64,000 nt of DNA from Schistocerca nitens (taxonomy: Eukaryota; Arthropoda; Insecta; Orthoptera; Acrididae). The position numbers and the translations under genes were made by a program. This document shows, in pieces, positions 33,261-43,604 of this stretch. Positions within the stretch are counted from its first letter, which is position 1. Each line of letters opens with the position of its first letter. The notes under the pieces are model-generated. The model ran no database searches. It saw only the letters and a program-made list of their open reading frames with translations, and had not been told where the DNA came from. The stretch covers positions 540,351,383 through 540,415,382 of the forward strand of contig NC_064621.1 in assembly GCF_023898315.1 (NCBI RefSeq), read 5' to 3'.

Positions 33261-33784
33261 TTCCATCCAGTACTAAAGCGACCGACTATCAAAAAAGTTA
33301 CCTACTATCTACAGCTTTGTATTAATAAACTTTGCTAGTTTACAAGCAATCTGACACTTTCAACGTCTCATAGGGGTCTGACGAACAAAACTTCCCTCGA
33401 TTTGCTTGAACTTTTGTTATTTAAAACAGGACATAAATCAGCTAACTGGTGTCCTGAGACTCTTGCAACTAGCCAAATCTTACAGATGCATTTACTTGAA
33501 AATTGAATCCACTAACCATAAATGGCTTATCCACGGCCACTATTTTTGTTCCGTTACATTACATTGTTGTGTTTCATTTGTTTAGAAACAGTTACGTGTT
33601 TCAGTTTGCCCATCACTACTGAGATGATAAACGTGATGGGATAGCGATATGCAGATATACATATCGCAGTAGTATAGCGCACACAAGGTGTAATAGGGCA
33701 GTGCATAGGCGTAGCTGTCATTTGGACTCAGATGATTGATGTGAAAAGGTCTTATGTGTGTTTATAGCCAGATGACGGAAATTA

Positions 33785-34766
33785 ATGCACTTTGCACTCG
33801 GAATGGTAGTTGGAGCTAGGCGCATAGGACATTCCATGTCGGAAATTGTTTGGGAATTCCATATTCCGCCATCCACAGTGTCAAGAGTGTGCCGAGAATA
33901 CCGCATTTCAGGCATCAGCTATCACCGTGGACAACGCAGTAGTCGACGGCCTTCGGTTAATGACCGAGAGCAGCCGCTTTCTGTAGAGTTGTCAGTGTTA
34001 ACAGAAAACAACATTGGGTGAAAGAACCGCAGAGATCAATGTGGGACGTACGACGAAAGTATCCGTTAGAACAGTGCGGCGAAACTTGGCGTTAATAGGC
34101 TATGGCTACAGACCACCGACGCGAATGCCTTTGCTACCAGGAGGACATGGCCTGCAGCGCCTCTCCTGGGTTTGTCACAATTTCGGTTGGGTCCTAGATG
34201 ACTGGAAAAAAGTGGCCTGGTCAGATGAGTCCCGATTTCAGGTGGTAGGAACTGATGGCGGGGTTCGAGTGTGGCACAGACTTCACGTTCTCAACAAGCG
34301 CTGTGCAATCTGATGGTGACTCCATAGTGGTGTGGGCTGGGTTTACATGGAATGGACTGGTTCCTCTGGTCAAAATGAACTCAATATTGACTGGAAATGA
34401 TTATGTTCGGTTACTTGGAGACAATTTGCATCTTTTTGGTCCCAAGCAAAGATGGCATTTTTATGGGTGACATTGAACCGTTGTCATCGGGCCACAATCA
34501 TTCGCGATTGATTTTAAGAACATTGTGGACAATTCGAACGAATGATTTAGCCACGCAGATCGCCCGACATGGATCCTATCGAACATTTATGGGACATATT
34601 CGACATGTCGGTTCGTGCACAAAATCCTGTACCGGCAACACTTTCGCAATTATGGACAGCTACAGAGCCAACACGGCACAGTATTTCCGCTTGGGACTTC
34701 CGGCGACTTGTTGAGCGCATGCCGTGTCCACTATGCAGGGCAAAACGAGGTCTCACTCGATATTAG
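33785..34766 (+). pseudogene. Tc1-D transposase relic
   Basis: The frames give an N-terminal HTH (GMVVGARRIGHSMSEIVW, then PPSTVSRVCREYRISG), a second HTH (RTTKVSVRTVRRNLALIGYG), the first catalytic block KKVAWSDESRFQVVGTDGGV at about 34205-34263, a weak second block near 34470 (GDIEPLSSGH), and MDPIEHLWDIFDMSVRAQNP carrying the third acid at 34569. Frameshifts near 34015, 34300 and 34470 break it. Inactive. Confidence 0.82.
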
Positions 34767-34799
34767 GAGGTATCACATGGCCTTTGTCACCTCTGCGTA

Positions 34800-35710
34800 A
34801 ATGCAGAAGAGAAAATGAGAAGCTATTTTTGCCGATTCATTGACCTATTTGTTGGCGAGTTGCGCAACTGCGGGACGCGGCCGAACTATTCTGGCGGTCT
34901 GGCGGCGGCTGCCCTCGAAAGCACGTCTGGAGATTTACGAGGCATCCTGGCATAGCGCGTGGCGCCGCAGTCAGCTGGGGCCGCGCTATTTTAGCCGCAG
35001 CCACAGCCTCCCTGCTGCTCTTGACACACTCAACACACCGCCAAGGTTGCTGGCGCTCTGTCAAAAGCGGTCGGCCAGCAGTCGGAAGTGAGCGCCAGCG
35101 CGGAAACGCTTCGCCCCGGCAAGACTGGGCTATTAGAAGAAAGCCTACACACTGGGGATCGTACCACAGAAAACTGCAAGCGCGTGCCGTATCGGCACGG
35201 TAGTCACTCGATTGGGGTAACCGAGACAGAGGACTAATAAACTTTGCACAGCCTGACGGAATTTGCCCGAGGTGACCGACGCTGCCTCGCCCAATGACAC
35301 AGTCACCTGCGCGGCTAGCCTAGCGACGCAGATGAGCGCACACCACGAATTTGCTCTTCCCACACGCCACGCGCTGCGCTGTGACGTGTTTCCTGAGCCG
35401 CTGGGAAGGAGCTACGCGCTAGAGCTCTCCAATCGCTAGCGAAGCCGCCTCGGCAGCGTTCGCTCCCCATCAGTCGCTTTGGACGATGTGCCGGCGCACT
35501 CGGCGGGCAGTTTCCGCACTCGCCATCACGCCGTCGCGCACTCACTGAGTACGGGGTAACATATAAAAGGTCCTACCGCGACGCTAAGTCTTCCTCACAC
35601 GGGACGAGGCAGTGAGGTTGACACGGAGGCGGATGTAAATCCAACCTCGCGAAACACCGCGCTATCGGCACACGGCACGGACTGGTTAACGTCAGCCTTT
35701 TTTGGCCCGC
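34800..35710. other. GC- and CpG-rich stretch without recognised gene
   Basis: Base composition rises sharply compared with the AT-rich surroundings, and CpG dinucleotides are frequent. Open frames occur on both strands, as expected by chance in GC-rich DNA, and none has a domain. The region ends at the Penelope-like insertion. It could be a CpG island with a promoter, or the long terminal repeat of an unrecognised element. Confidence 0.45.
35562..35571 (+). promoter_or_regulatory. Candidate TATA box in the CpG-rich stretch
   Basis: ATATAAAAGG is a good match to a pol II TATA element. It lies in a GC-rich context about 140 bp before the Penelope-like insertion. No downstream open frame on the plus strand is recognised, so what it might drive is unknown. 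Confidence 0.4.
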
Positions 35711-35724
35711 AAACTACACAGTTT

Positions 35725-36789
35725 TAGTAACAAATTTTCTCGGGCTTCCAGCAATATCAGGTGGTTAAAATCCCACGAGCTTTCGACCGAGCTCTCCCCG
35801 GTCATTGTCAAGTGGTAAGAATGACTGCTGTGTCGCCGTGGCCGCGTCGTTATATAGCCGCACTGCTGGATGTGACGTCACTGGTGCTCTCTTCCTCCCA
35901 TATACGGTAATGTTTTCATCCCGCGACCGTCGCGCCCGTTTTAACATCGCGATAGCCGGGTTCCAGGCTGTGCTGAGCTGCAAACCGCCGTCCTTGTCGG
36001 TGGTGTTTTCAGAGGTTTTTATTTCAATAGCTTCTTTTACGACGCTATCCCAAAATCTCTTCGTCTTCATAACGACAGATGTTTCGTCGAATAGAATTCG
36101 GTGTCCATTTTCTAAGGCGTGTTCTGCCACGGCTGATTTTTCTGGACAGCGTAGGCGTAAGCACCTCTCGTGTTCCGTCCGGCGTTGTTCCACAGTGCGT
36201 ACTGTTTGGCCGACGTAGTAACAGCTACACTGACATGGTCTCTTGTACACTCCAGGCGTTCTAAGCCCTAGATCGTCCTTCACAGGCCTCATGAGCTGAC
36301 AAATGTTTGCTGGGGGCCTGAACACCGATGAAATGTTATATCCCTTCAGGAGCCGGCTAATCTTTCCCGACACTGTACCACAGAAAGGCAAAAACACAAG
36401 TTTCTTGCTTTCTTCTTCGGTGGTGTTCTCTTCTCTGTTGGTGTGTTTCTTGCGTGTCACACCAGATACAGCGTGTGACACCTGTTCGTCGCTGTACCCG
36501 TTTTTCCGGAAGACTTTTCGGAGGTGGCTCAGTTCTAGTGGCAGACTTTCAGCGTCTGAGACGACTTTAGCACGATGGACGAGAGTATTCAGAACGCCAC
36601 CTTTTTGTGCCGGATGGTGGTGGCTGAGAGCGTGCAGATACCGATCTGTGTGTGTCGGTTTCCTGTAGACAACAGGCTCAGGTCCCCATGGTTTTTTCGT
36701 CGAAAGCTCGTGGGATTTTAACCACCTGACGCGGCTGGAAGCCAGAGAAAATTTTATTAATTCATATCGCCGCGAAACCATGCATTCAT
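35725..36789 (-). mobile_element. Compact Penelope-like insertion (PLE-1) with 14-bp TSD
   Basis: A perfect 14-bp duplication, AAACTACACAGTTT, lies at 35711-35724 and 36790-36803. The ends of the insert are an inverted repeat of about 55-60 bp containing GGTGGTTAAAATCCCACGAG (35761-35780) and its complement at about 36706-36725. Penelope elements are known for terminal repeats in odd orientation. The insert is only 1,065 bp because the reverse transcriptase core is missing. Confidence 0.88.
35765..36781 (-). CDS. PLE-1 ORF: polymerase C-terminal extension plus GIY-YIG endonuclease
   Basis: A single open frame of 338 codons from ATG at 36781 to the stop at 35765. Residues 1-30 derive from the terminal repeat. 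Residues about 35-130 match the region after the polymerase in Penelope proteins (RKPTHTDRYLHALSHHHPAQ, then FRKNGYSDEQ). Residues about 185-260 are a GIY-YIG endonuclease: GVYKRPCQCSCYYVGQTVRT, an arginine in RRTEHER, and AEHALENGHRI. The catalytic YxDD polymerase domain is absent. In Penelope elements the endonuclease opens the target. This frame is intact and could encode an endonuclease-only protein, although translation is unproven. Confidence 0.85.
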   Translation of the reverse strand: MVSRRYELIKFSLASSRVRWLKSHELSTKKPWGPEPVVYRKPTHTDRYLHALSHHHPAQKGGVLNTLVHRAKVVSDAESLPLELSHLRKVFRKNGYSDEQVSHAVSGVTRKKHTNREENTTEEESKKLVFLPFCGTVSGKISRLLKGYNISSVFRPPANICQLMRPVKDDLGLRTPGVYKRPCQCSCYYVGQTVRTVEQRRTEHERCLRLRCPEKSAVAEHALENGHRILFDETSVVMKTKRFWDSVVKEAIEIKTSENTTDKDGGLQLSTAWNPAIAMLKRARRSRDENITVYGRKRAPVTSHPAVRLYNDAATATQQSFLPLDNDRGELGRKLVGF

Positions 36790-37024
36790 AAACTACACAG
36801 TTTGTTTACAAAAATGGATACACGTACAATTCCTACGTTAGCCCTATTAAGACGCACATTTCCTCTCTTGTCCATATGCTAGTCATGTTGTTCTGTCTGT
36901 GGTATACATAAATAAAAACTTCAGTACCCATGACCATGTTGTTAGACAAAAAGGAAATTCCTGTCAGTAAAGACATCATCTTGCAACACTTCACAAAACC
37001 GGACAAACACGCTCTTGAGAGACA

Positions 37025-37221
37025 AAAATGGTTCAAATGGCTCTGAGCACTATGGGACTCAACATCTTAGGTCATAAGTCCCCTAGAACTTAGAACTACT
37101 TAAACCTAACTAACCTAAGGACATCACACACAACCATGCCCGAGGCAGGATTCGAACCTGCGACCGTAGCAGTCGCGCGGTTCCGGACTGCGCGCCTAGA
37201 ACCGCGAGACCACCGCGGCCG
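37025..37221 (-). mobile_element. tRNA-derived SINE, copy 7
   Basis: Same family. A 14-bp TSD, GCTCTTGAGAGACA, lies at 37011-37024 and 37222-37235. The flanking sequence is not a recognised element. Confidence 0.93.
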
Positions 37222-37399
37222 GCTCTTGAGAGACAGCGCACTTATATTTACAGAGCATCAAACACTGCAGAAAAAGTTAATAACCTGGAAAGAAGACGCC
37301 AGTTTTGATCTGATAACGGCATATGTCACTTGGGGCATAACAGAAGTACTGAAAATGGCTTCAGTGTAGTCCACCAACATATAGCATACTGGCATAGTC

Positions 37400-37765
37400 A
37401 AGAGTGCCATCTATAATAGGGAATGCCCAGTCAGAAGGCTCAGTGTTACGCAAACGTGTGAAGCAAGCAGGTAGCTATGCCATGGAGACGCACTCGTGCC
37501 TCCTGCAGCCAAATGAGTGAACCTGGAAGGGGTCAAATTGTGACCTTCTGAGTGGTGGGACGGTCCTTTTGGAGAATTGCCACTCAAGTTGGATATACTG
37601 CATCTGTTGTGCAACAATGCTGCTATCGGTGGTCACATGAACATTCTCACACTCGTAGACGAGATTCTGGACGTCCATACAACCCAGACGCCCACCGCCC
37701 ACCAGGATGGTCGTATTGTAAGGGCAGCAGTGGCAGATCGCACAGCTACCACAGAAAGATAAGAG
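37400..37765 (+). pseudogene. Tc1-E transposase N-terminal fragment
   Basis: Across two plus-strand frames the fragment reads as a Tc1 DNA-binding domain: RGQIVTF, then VVGRSFWRIATQVGYTASVV, then QQCCYRWSHEHSHTR and, in another frame, DGRIVRAAVADRTATTE. It stops where the RTE LINE begins. The sequence after the LINE (40390-40561) looks like the next part of the same transposase. Confidence 0.7.
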
Positions 37766-40379
37766 AAAATGGTGTAGCAAGAATAGGATTCGTTATGAAT
37801 AGGAAGGTAGGGCAGAGAATGAGTTACTGTGAACAGTTTAGTGATAGTGTTGTTCTCATCAGCATCGCCAACAAACCATCACCAACAACAATAGTTCAGG
37901 TATACACGCCGACGTCTCAAGCTGAAGATGAAGACGTAGAGAAAGTGTATGAGGATACTGAACGCGTAATTCAGTATGTAAAAGATGAAAATCTAATAGT
38001 CGTGGGCGGCTGGAGTGCAGTTGTAGGGGAAGGAGTGGAAGAAAAGGTTACAGGAGAATATGGACTTGGAACAAGGAATGAGAGAGGAGAAAGACTAATT
38101 GAGTTCTGTAATAAATTTGAGCGAGAAATAGCGAATACTACGTTCAAGAACCACAAGAGCACTTGGAAAAGTGCACTTGGAAAAGAGCGGGAGATGCCTG
38201 AAGATTTCTGTTAGTTTACATAATGGTTACGCAAAGATTCCGAAATGAGATACCGGACTATAAGGTGTACTCAGGAGCAGATACAGACTCAGATCACAGT
38301 TTAGTAGCGATGAAGAGCAGGGTAAAGTTTAAGAGACTAGTAAGGAAAAATTAATACGCAAAGATGTGTGATGCGGAGTTATTAAGGAATTAGGGTATAT
38401 GTTTGAAGTTCTCTGAGGCTACAGATATTGCGATAAGGAATAGCTCAGTAGGCAGTTTAGCTGAAGAGGAATAGACATCTCTACAAAGGACAATCACAGA
38501 AGTTGGAAAGAAAAAAGGAGGTATAAAGAAAATAACTGCGAAGAAACCATGGGTAACACAAGAAATAATTCAGTTGATCGATGAAAGAAGGAAGTACGAA
38601 AATGTTCAGGGAAGTTCAAGAATACAAAAATCCAATTCACTGAGGAATTAAATAAATAGGATTGCAGGGAAGCTAAGGCGAAATAGCTGCACGAAAATGT
38701 GAAGAAATCGTAAAAGAAATGATTGTCGGAAGGACAGACTCAGCATACAGAAAAGTCAAAACAATCTAGATGAAATTAAATCAAGGACGTTAACATTAAC
38801 AGTGCAATGAGAATTCCACTGTTAAATGCAGAGGAGAGAGCGGATAAGTGGAAAGAGTGCATAGAGGGCCTCTATGAGGGAGAAGACTTGTCTGATAACG
38901 TGATAGGAGAAGAGGTAGGGGACCCAGTATTAGAACCAGAATTTAAAAGAGTTTTGGAAGATGTACGATCGAATAAGGCAGAACGGATGGACAACATTCC
39001 ATCTGAATTTGTAAGATCATTGGGAGAATGGAAACAAAACGACTATTCACGTCGATGTGTACAATGTATGAGTCTGGCGAGATACCATCTGACTTTGAGA
39101 AAGACATCATGCACACAATTCCGAAGATTGCAAGAGCCAACAAGTGCGAGAAGTATCGCACAGTCAGCATAACAGCTCATGCATCCAGGTTGCTGACAAG
39201 ACTAACGTACAGAAGACTGGGAAAAAAAATTGAGGATGTGTTAGATGCTGATCAGTTTGGCTTTAGAAAAAATAAAGGGACCAGAGAGGCAATTCTAACG
39301 TTGCGTTTGATAATGGAAGCAAGACTAAAGAAAAATCAAGGCACGTTCATAGGATTTGTCGACCTAGAAAAAGCGTTCGACAGTGTAAAATGGTGAAAAA
39401 TGTTCGAAATTCTGAGAAAAGTAGAGGTAATATACATTATGTACAAGAAACAACAGATAACAACAAGAGTGGGAGACGAAGAACTTAGCGCTCGGATTAA
39501 AAAGGATGTAAGACAGTACATCCATGCTCCATGTACATCGAAGAAGCAAAGATGGAAATAAAAGAGAGGTTCAAGAGTGGAATTAAATTTCAAGTTGAAA
39601 GGATATCAATGATAAGATTCTCTGATGACATTGCTATCGGCTGAGGAAGTGAAGAAGAATTGCAGGACCTGTTGAATGAAATGAACAGTCTAATGAGAAC
39701 AGAATATGGACTGAGCGTAAATAGAAGAAAGATGAAAGTAATGAGAAGAAGCAGTAAAGAGAACAACGAGAAACTTTACATCAGGATTGGTGATCACGAA
39801 GTAGATGAAGTTAATGGATTCTGTTACCTAATCAGCAAAATAACCCATGATGGTCAGAGCAAGGATGTCATCAAAAGGAGACTAGCACTGGAATAAAAGG
39901 CATTCCTGGCCAAAAGAAGTCTACTGTTATCAAACATAGGCCTTAATTTGAGGAAGAAATTTCTGATAATGTATGTTTGGAGCACTGCATTGTATGGTAG
40001 TGAAAAATGGACTGTGGGAAAACCAGAAAAGCAGAGTATTGAAGCATTTGAGATGTGGTGTTACAGAAGAGTGTTGAAAATTAGTTGATTGGTAAGATAC
40101 GAAATGAGGAGGTTCTCCGGAGAATCGGCGAGGAGAGGAGTATATGGAAACCACTGACAAGAAGAAGGTACAGGATGGTAAGACATCTATTAAGATACCA
40201 GGGAATAACTTCCATGGTACTAGAAGGAGCTGTAGAGGGCAAAGACTGTAGAGGAAGACCGAGACTGGAATGTATTCAGCAAATGATTGAGGACGTAGGT
40301 TGCAAGTGCTGCTCTGATACAATGAGGTTGCACGGGAGAGGGATTCGTGGCGGGCTGCAGTCAGAAGACTGATGACAGG
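37766..40379 (+). mobile_element. RTE-type LINE inserted in Tc1-E
   Basis: It starts inside the endonuclease domain and ends at the family 3' terminus (GTCAGAAGACTGATGACA). The coding order is endonuclease, linker, polymerase and C-terminal region, as in RTE elements. It is older and more damaged than the copy at 24.4 kb, with many stops throughout. No TSD was recognised. Confidence 0.82.
37780..40370 (+). pseudogene. RTE LINE ORF: endonuclease and reverse transcriptase relic
   Basis: Visible segments: VVLISIANKPSPTTIVQVYT and LIVVGGWSAVVGEGVEE (endonuclease, where the family has a GDWNA motif), GLGTRNERGERLIEFC, and after a long degraded linker DFEKDIMHTIPKIARANKCE. Then come LDADQFGFRKNKGTREAI, FVDLEKAFDSVKW (polymerase motif A, intact aspartate), and a damaged catalytic box where FADD reads like FSDD (about 39618). 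The C-terminal NEEVLRRIGEERSIWKPL and RGRPRLECIQQMIEDVG close it. It is inactive. Confidence 0.82.
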
Positions 40380-40389
40380 ACACGATCAA

Positions 40390-40561
40390 AGGATTGCGCA
40401 TCTGTCTCTGAAGAATGCACAGATGGCGATGGTTGAAAGAGGGGCAGTTGTTACAAGCAGAGTTTCATCATCAATCGTCGGGAACAGATTAATGGAAGCT
40501 ACATTGGGGTCTTGAATTGCCATACATCATCTGCCGTTCCCACCACGCCACGTGCAAGATG
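40390..40561 (+). pseudogene. Tc1-E transposase, continuation after the RTE insertion
   Basis: The plus strand reads SRVSSSIVGNRLMEATLGS, equivalent to the second HTH of Tc1 transposases (VSS-x-TIGNRL-x-EAGLRS). It is followed, after a stop, by LPFPPRHVQDVHWC, equivalent to LPLTPRH-x-x-RL-x-WC. It is then cut at TGTACACTGGTGTG, where another Tc1 begins. Confidence 0.6.
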
Positions 40562-40563
40562 TA

Positions 40564-41520
40564 CACTGGTGTGCAAAACCTAATGGCGAAAGGAATTTTC
40601 ACATGATGTGTCACTGCCAAGTAACATTTCTTAATGAAACTTGGGCCATACATGAAAAGAACTGCAACAATATAATAGAGAAGGTAACTGAAACGGTTAC
40701 GCAATGAGACGAACAGGAATGACACTATTATTCAACTAAAATAAATACATTGAAGTTACCGCGCTTTATGATGGTCCCCTGGACATTATAAAAGGAGGGA
40801 CATGGTTCTTAGTGGGATGTGTGATCACCACGAACAGCTGTGTATCTCCTTCAACCTACTCTCGAAGAAATGGTAGTAACACAGGGATAATAGCCTGTGC
40901 AAAGTAGCGGCCACTGCTTACTTTGCCCCGCAGAAACACCAAATGTGACCGTGACTTATAACTGACGGCACTCCACACCATGAAGCCTGGAACAGGATTT
41001 GTGTGTCACAGGCGATTACACTCTGGAATAGACAGCTCACAAAATATTTGCCTTTCACATGGCAGTCAATCATTTGCATACAGCGAGAACCTATTCTCAT
41101 CACTGCAGACAACAGAGAGCCCTTCCACTCTGCAGTCAATTCTTTCACGACACCAGAGTCTGTCAGTGTCGTGATGTCAGTGGTAGCCTGGCCGCAGGGA
41201 CACGTGATGTAATCCTGCTGCAAGCAGACAGTTCGCCATGGTCCGTGGTCACGCAGCAAGTGCAACTTGTGCCTTATTTCGCCCCTGGATGACATTCGGT
41301 TGGCCTCCAGTGCTTCCACAATGCGTCGATCTTGATGTGTGTCTCCGCTGTATGGACGTCCAGAACTTGGTCTGCAGGTGTGGAAATGTTCCACAGACCA
41401 TTGCTCAAAGCAACGACCCAGCACCAATACATTCTACCCAACAGACGCAGCAACCCGCCAGTATGTCCATCCAGCTTCTCCAGGCCCGCAGTGAGTCCCC
41501 GTTCAAACGGCTGAAGCTAT
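40564..41520 (-). mobile_element. Tc1-F transposon relic inserted in Tc1-E
   Basis: The outer end CACTGGTGTGCAAAACCTAA after TA at about 40562-40563 looks like a Tc1 terminus. The minus-strand frame 41427-40918 carries QWSVEHFHTCRPSSGRPYSG and HQDRRIVEALEANRMSSRGE of the DNA-binding half. Later pieces of the catalytic half follow in other frames (FQASWCGVPSVISHGHIWCF, equivalent to PGFMVWGA then HLVFL). The opposite terminus was not found. Inactive. Confidence 0.65.
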
Positions 41521-41882
41521 TCAACATGAGTATGTACTCGTCGGTGAGGCAGGGTTGTAACTGAGAATGGATATTGGAAACACGGTTCATCTCTAAGCTC
41601 AGCATAGTTACTGCTTACATAGGCAAAACACAGGGTGAACAGACAGGTCTCCTGAATGTCAAATGAATCACTAACATTACAGCCACTTAGTATGCACATA
41701 ATATATCCAGATACCAATGAATATAAGTAGGGGGACAAGGGCGGTGCGGCCCCTCTCTCCATTGTTGTCAGACGTATCCTAGATGGCGACGATAACGTCA
41801 TCGAAGATGGCGGCTGTGACATCAGCTGATGACATCATACAAGATGGCGTATTTCGGCAGCAAGTATGAATTATGACCGGAA
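41521..41882. other. Sequence left of the large inverted repeat
   Basis: Not coding. From about 41770 it already contains GATGGCG and TGACATCAG words like those inside the adjacent arm, but I cannot find a partner for this part on the right-hand side. Confidence 0.5.
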
Positions 41883-43570
41883 GATAGGTCAATTGGGCTA
41901 CCTCCACTAACCTGACTCCCCTCCCCCAGAAAATGGTGGGAAGTTCAATTTCCATCAGGATAATGCATCACACCACACTTACCTCTACTAACCTAACAAT
42001 ATGGCGGGAAGATAGATCATTTCGACTACCTCCACTATCCTAAGTCACCCGACTGCCACCTCGTCCTATTTTTCAAGCACCAGTCTTTATTTAAACAATT
42101 TGATGCAGTACAGCCATCCAGTGAGTTCACCACAAAGTCCATACTCCAACTGACCTAGTACACAGTACCACCACCAGAGGGTGCTGTCATCCCTCCTGTG
42201 ACGTAATCCAAGATGGCAGTCATGACTTCAGCAGATGATGCAAGTACCGTTGTCCAAGATGGCGGGAAACAGTGTGGTCACCATGGGGTCTGGACTCCAA
42301 CTGACCTAGTAAATAGCACTACCGCCCGAGGGTGCTCTCACCTGTGATATAATCCAAGGTGGCCGCCATGACATGAGCTGATGATGCAAGAACCAAGATG
42401 ACGGGAAACAGTGTGTTTGCCACTAGGTCTGGGTCTAGTACACAGTACCACAACCAGAGAGAGCTGTCCTCCGTTCTGTAACTTAATCCAAGATGACGGT
42501 CTGGGGTGGGGGAAGTGGCAGGAAAAGGACTCTGACTGTGCTGGACATAAGTCTTTATTTTGCAGGCAGTATCTCCACAACAAGGTCTAGAATCCAACTG
42601 ACCTAGTACACAGTACTGCCACCAGAGAGTGCTGTCATCCCTCCTGTGACATAATCCAAGATGGAGGTCTGGAGGGGGAAAATGGCCCGAAAATGACTCA
42701 GCCTGCACTGGGCTGCTGGAGAGTGTAAGGAAGGAGTGTACTTTATTTATTTTGGAACAATTTATTCAGGGATGGATTTGGAAAGATAGTATATATGTCA
42801 CACTGATACAAAACACATGCTCTGACATGTTCGGGGTCAGACGACACAGCCCACAGAGCTGTAAACTACTCCTAAATAATGCTCTGCAGACACGTAAACA
42901 ACTCCTAAATTACCGAAATAATTTCGGTACAGACATGCAAACTCCTCCTAAATAATGCAGTACACTGATGTGTAGACATGCTCAGAACTCGTAGACTGTC
43001 CAAATAACGTAAAGTGCAGCCTACAGACCTGCTCGCAAAATAATGCAACAGACATGCATAGCCACCACCCACCGCACCCTGTCCACTGGGTCGCACAGAA
43101 GGCTACTGCACACACTCCCAGAAGTTGAGATGCACTGGCCGCTGTCAAACCACGCACAGGTCCCCGCAAGCATGAGCGGTGACATCCCTTGAAATCTCTG
43201 AGAAATTCCTCTCGAAATACGTGATCACCTAGGCACCATTGCTGACAAGACTGGACGGGAGTGAAGACCTATTTGCACAGCGCAGGCGCTGCAAGAGCGT
43301 GCACACGTCGACCCTGCTGCAAGCCACCGCCAGGCACAAGCCAGCGCCCTCACGCCATTGTCGACGGCATGTGAAAGTTCTTTGAATAATATACTGATGT
43401 CACAAATGTATAGCGCCAAGTCATTCCCCCGGAACGCGCATGTGCGTGTTCACTGCTGCTGAGGTCATCACCTCTCTCTACCTGCGGTCCAGCGAGGACC
43501 TATTTGCAGAACAACTCACCCTCGCAGACGCTATAGGAAACTATTCCACCGCTCGCGACATGTGTGTGAC
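41883..43570. repeat. Left arm of large inverted repeat
   Basis: About 1.69 kb whose reverse complement is found at 46503-48063, roughly 80-85 percent similar by eye with indels. Matching anchors are GATAGGTCAATTGGGCTACC (41883) with its complement ending at 48063, the CATCCCTAAACAAATTGTTC region at 47290 with its complement near 42760, and GCGGTGGAATAGTTTCCTAT near 46520 with its complement near 43535-43556. It is non-coding and holds about four internal units of about 140-155 bp. Confidence 0.85.
42143..42690. repeat. Internal tandem units in the left arm
   Basis: Units begin with CCAACTGACCTAGTACACAG or close variants at about 42147, 42297, 42432 (partial) and 42591. Each continues with CCACCAGAGGGTGCTGTCAT-like sequence and an AATCCAAGATGG box. 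The spacing is about 135-160 bp. The same units are found inverted in the right arm (about 47390-47780). Confidence 0.8.
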
Positions 43571-43604
43571 GCACTGCGGGTAAAATAACTATTTTAAGAT
43601 CATA

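Larger units (their letters stand above)
27999..33618 (+). mobile_element. hAT element with 8-bp TSD, hosting three SINEs
   Basis: The left end is TAGACTTGGCCACTGTTTCG and the right end is CAGTTTGCCCATCACTA, whose complement is TAGTGATGGGCAAACTG, so the termini are imperfect inverted repeats. The flanks carry a perfect 8-bp duplication, CTGAGATG, at 27991-27998 and 33619-33626, as hAT enzymes make. Subterminal regions are rich in GTTTCGAAACA-type words. The interior holds the transposase relic (28980-31060), three SINEs, a second hAT-type fragment and an RTE scrap. The total span is 5,620 bp, of which about 600 bp are SINEs. Confidence 0.85.
27989..34797 (+). mobile_element. Tc1-D transposon split by a hAT insertion
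   Basis: The first about 10 bp of the element (CACTGAGATG) lie at 27989-27998. The rest resumes at 33619 and runs to about 34797, where the right terminus (an imperfect inverted repeat, GTCACCTCTGCG) is followed by TA. The interruption is a hAT element with its own duplication. A minus-strand scrap of the same family is at 52791-53030. Confidence 0.75.

Noticed and set aside
34840..35545. Alanine/arginine-rich open frames on both strands
   Set aside because: Expected by chance in GC-rich DNA. They overlap one another and carry no domain.
41238..41564. Cysteine-rich plus-strand frame
   Set aside because: Antisense to the Tc1-F transposase relic.
42319..42708. Minus-strand frame of 130 codons with repeated SESFSGHFPP-like units
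   Set aside because: The periodicity comes from the internal tandem units of the inverted-repeat arm, and frames on either strand show it. Not a repeat protein.
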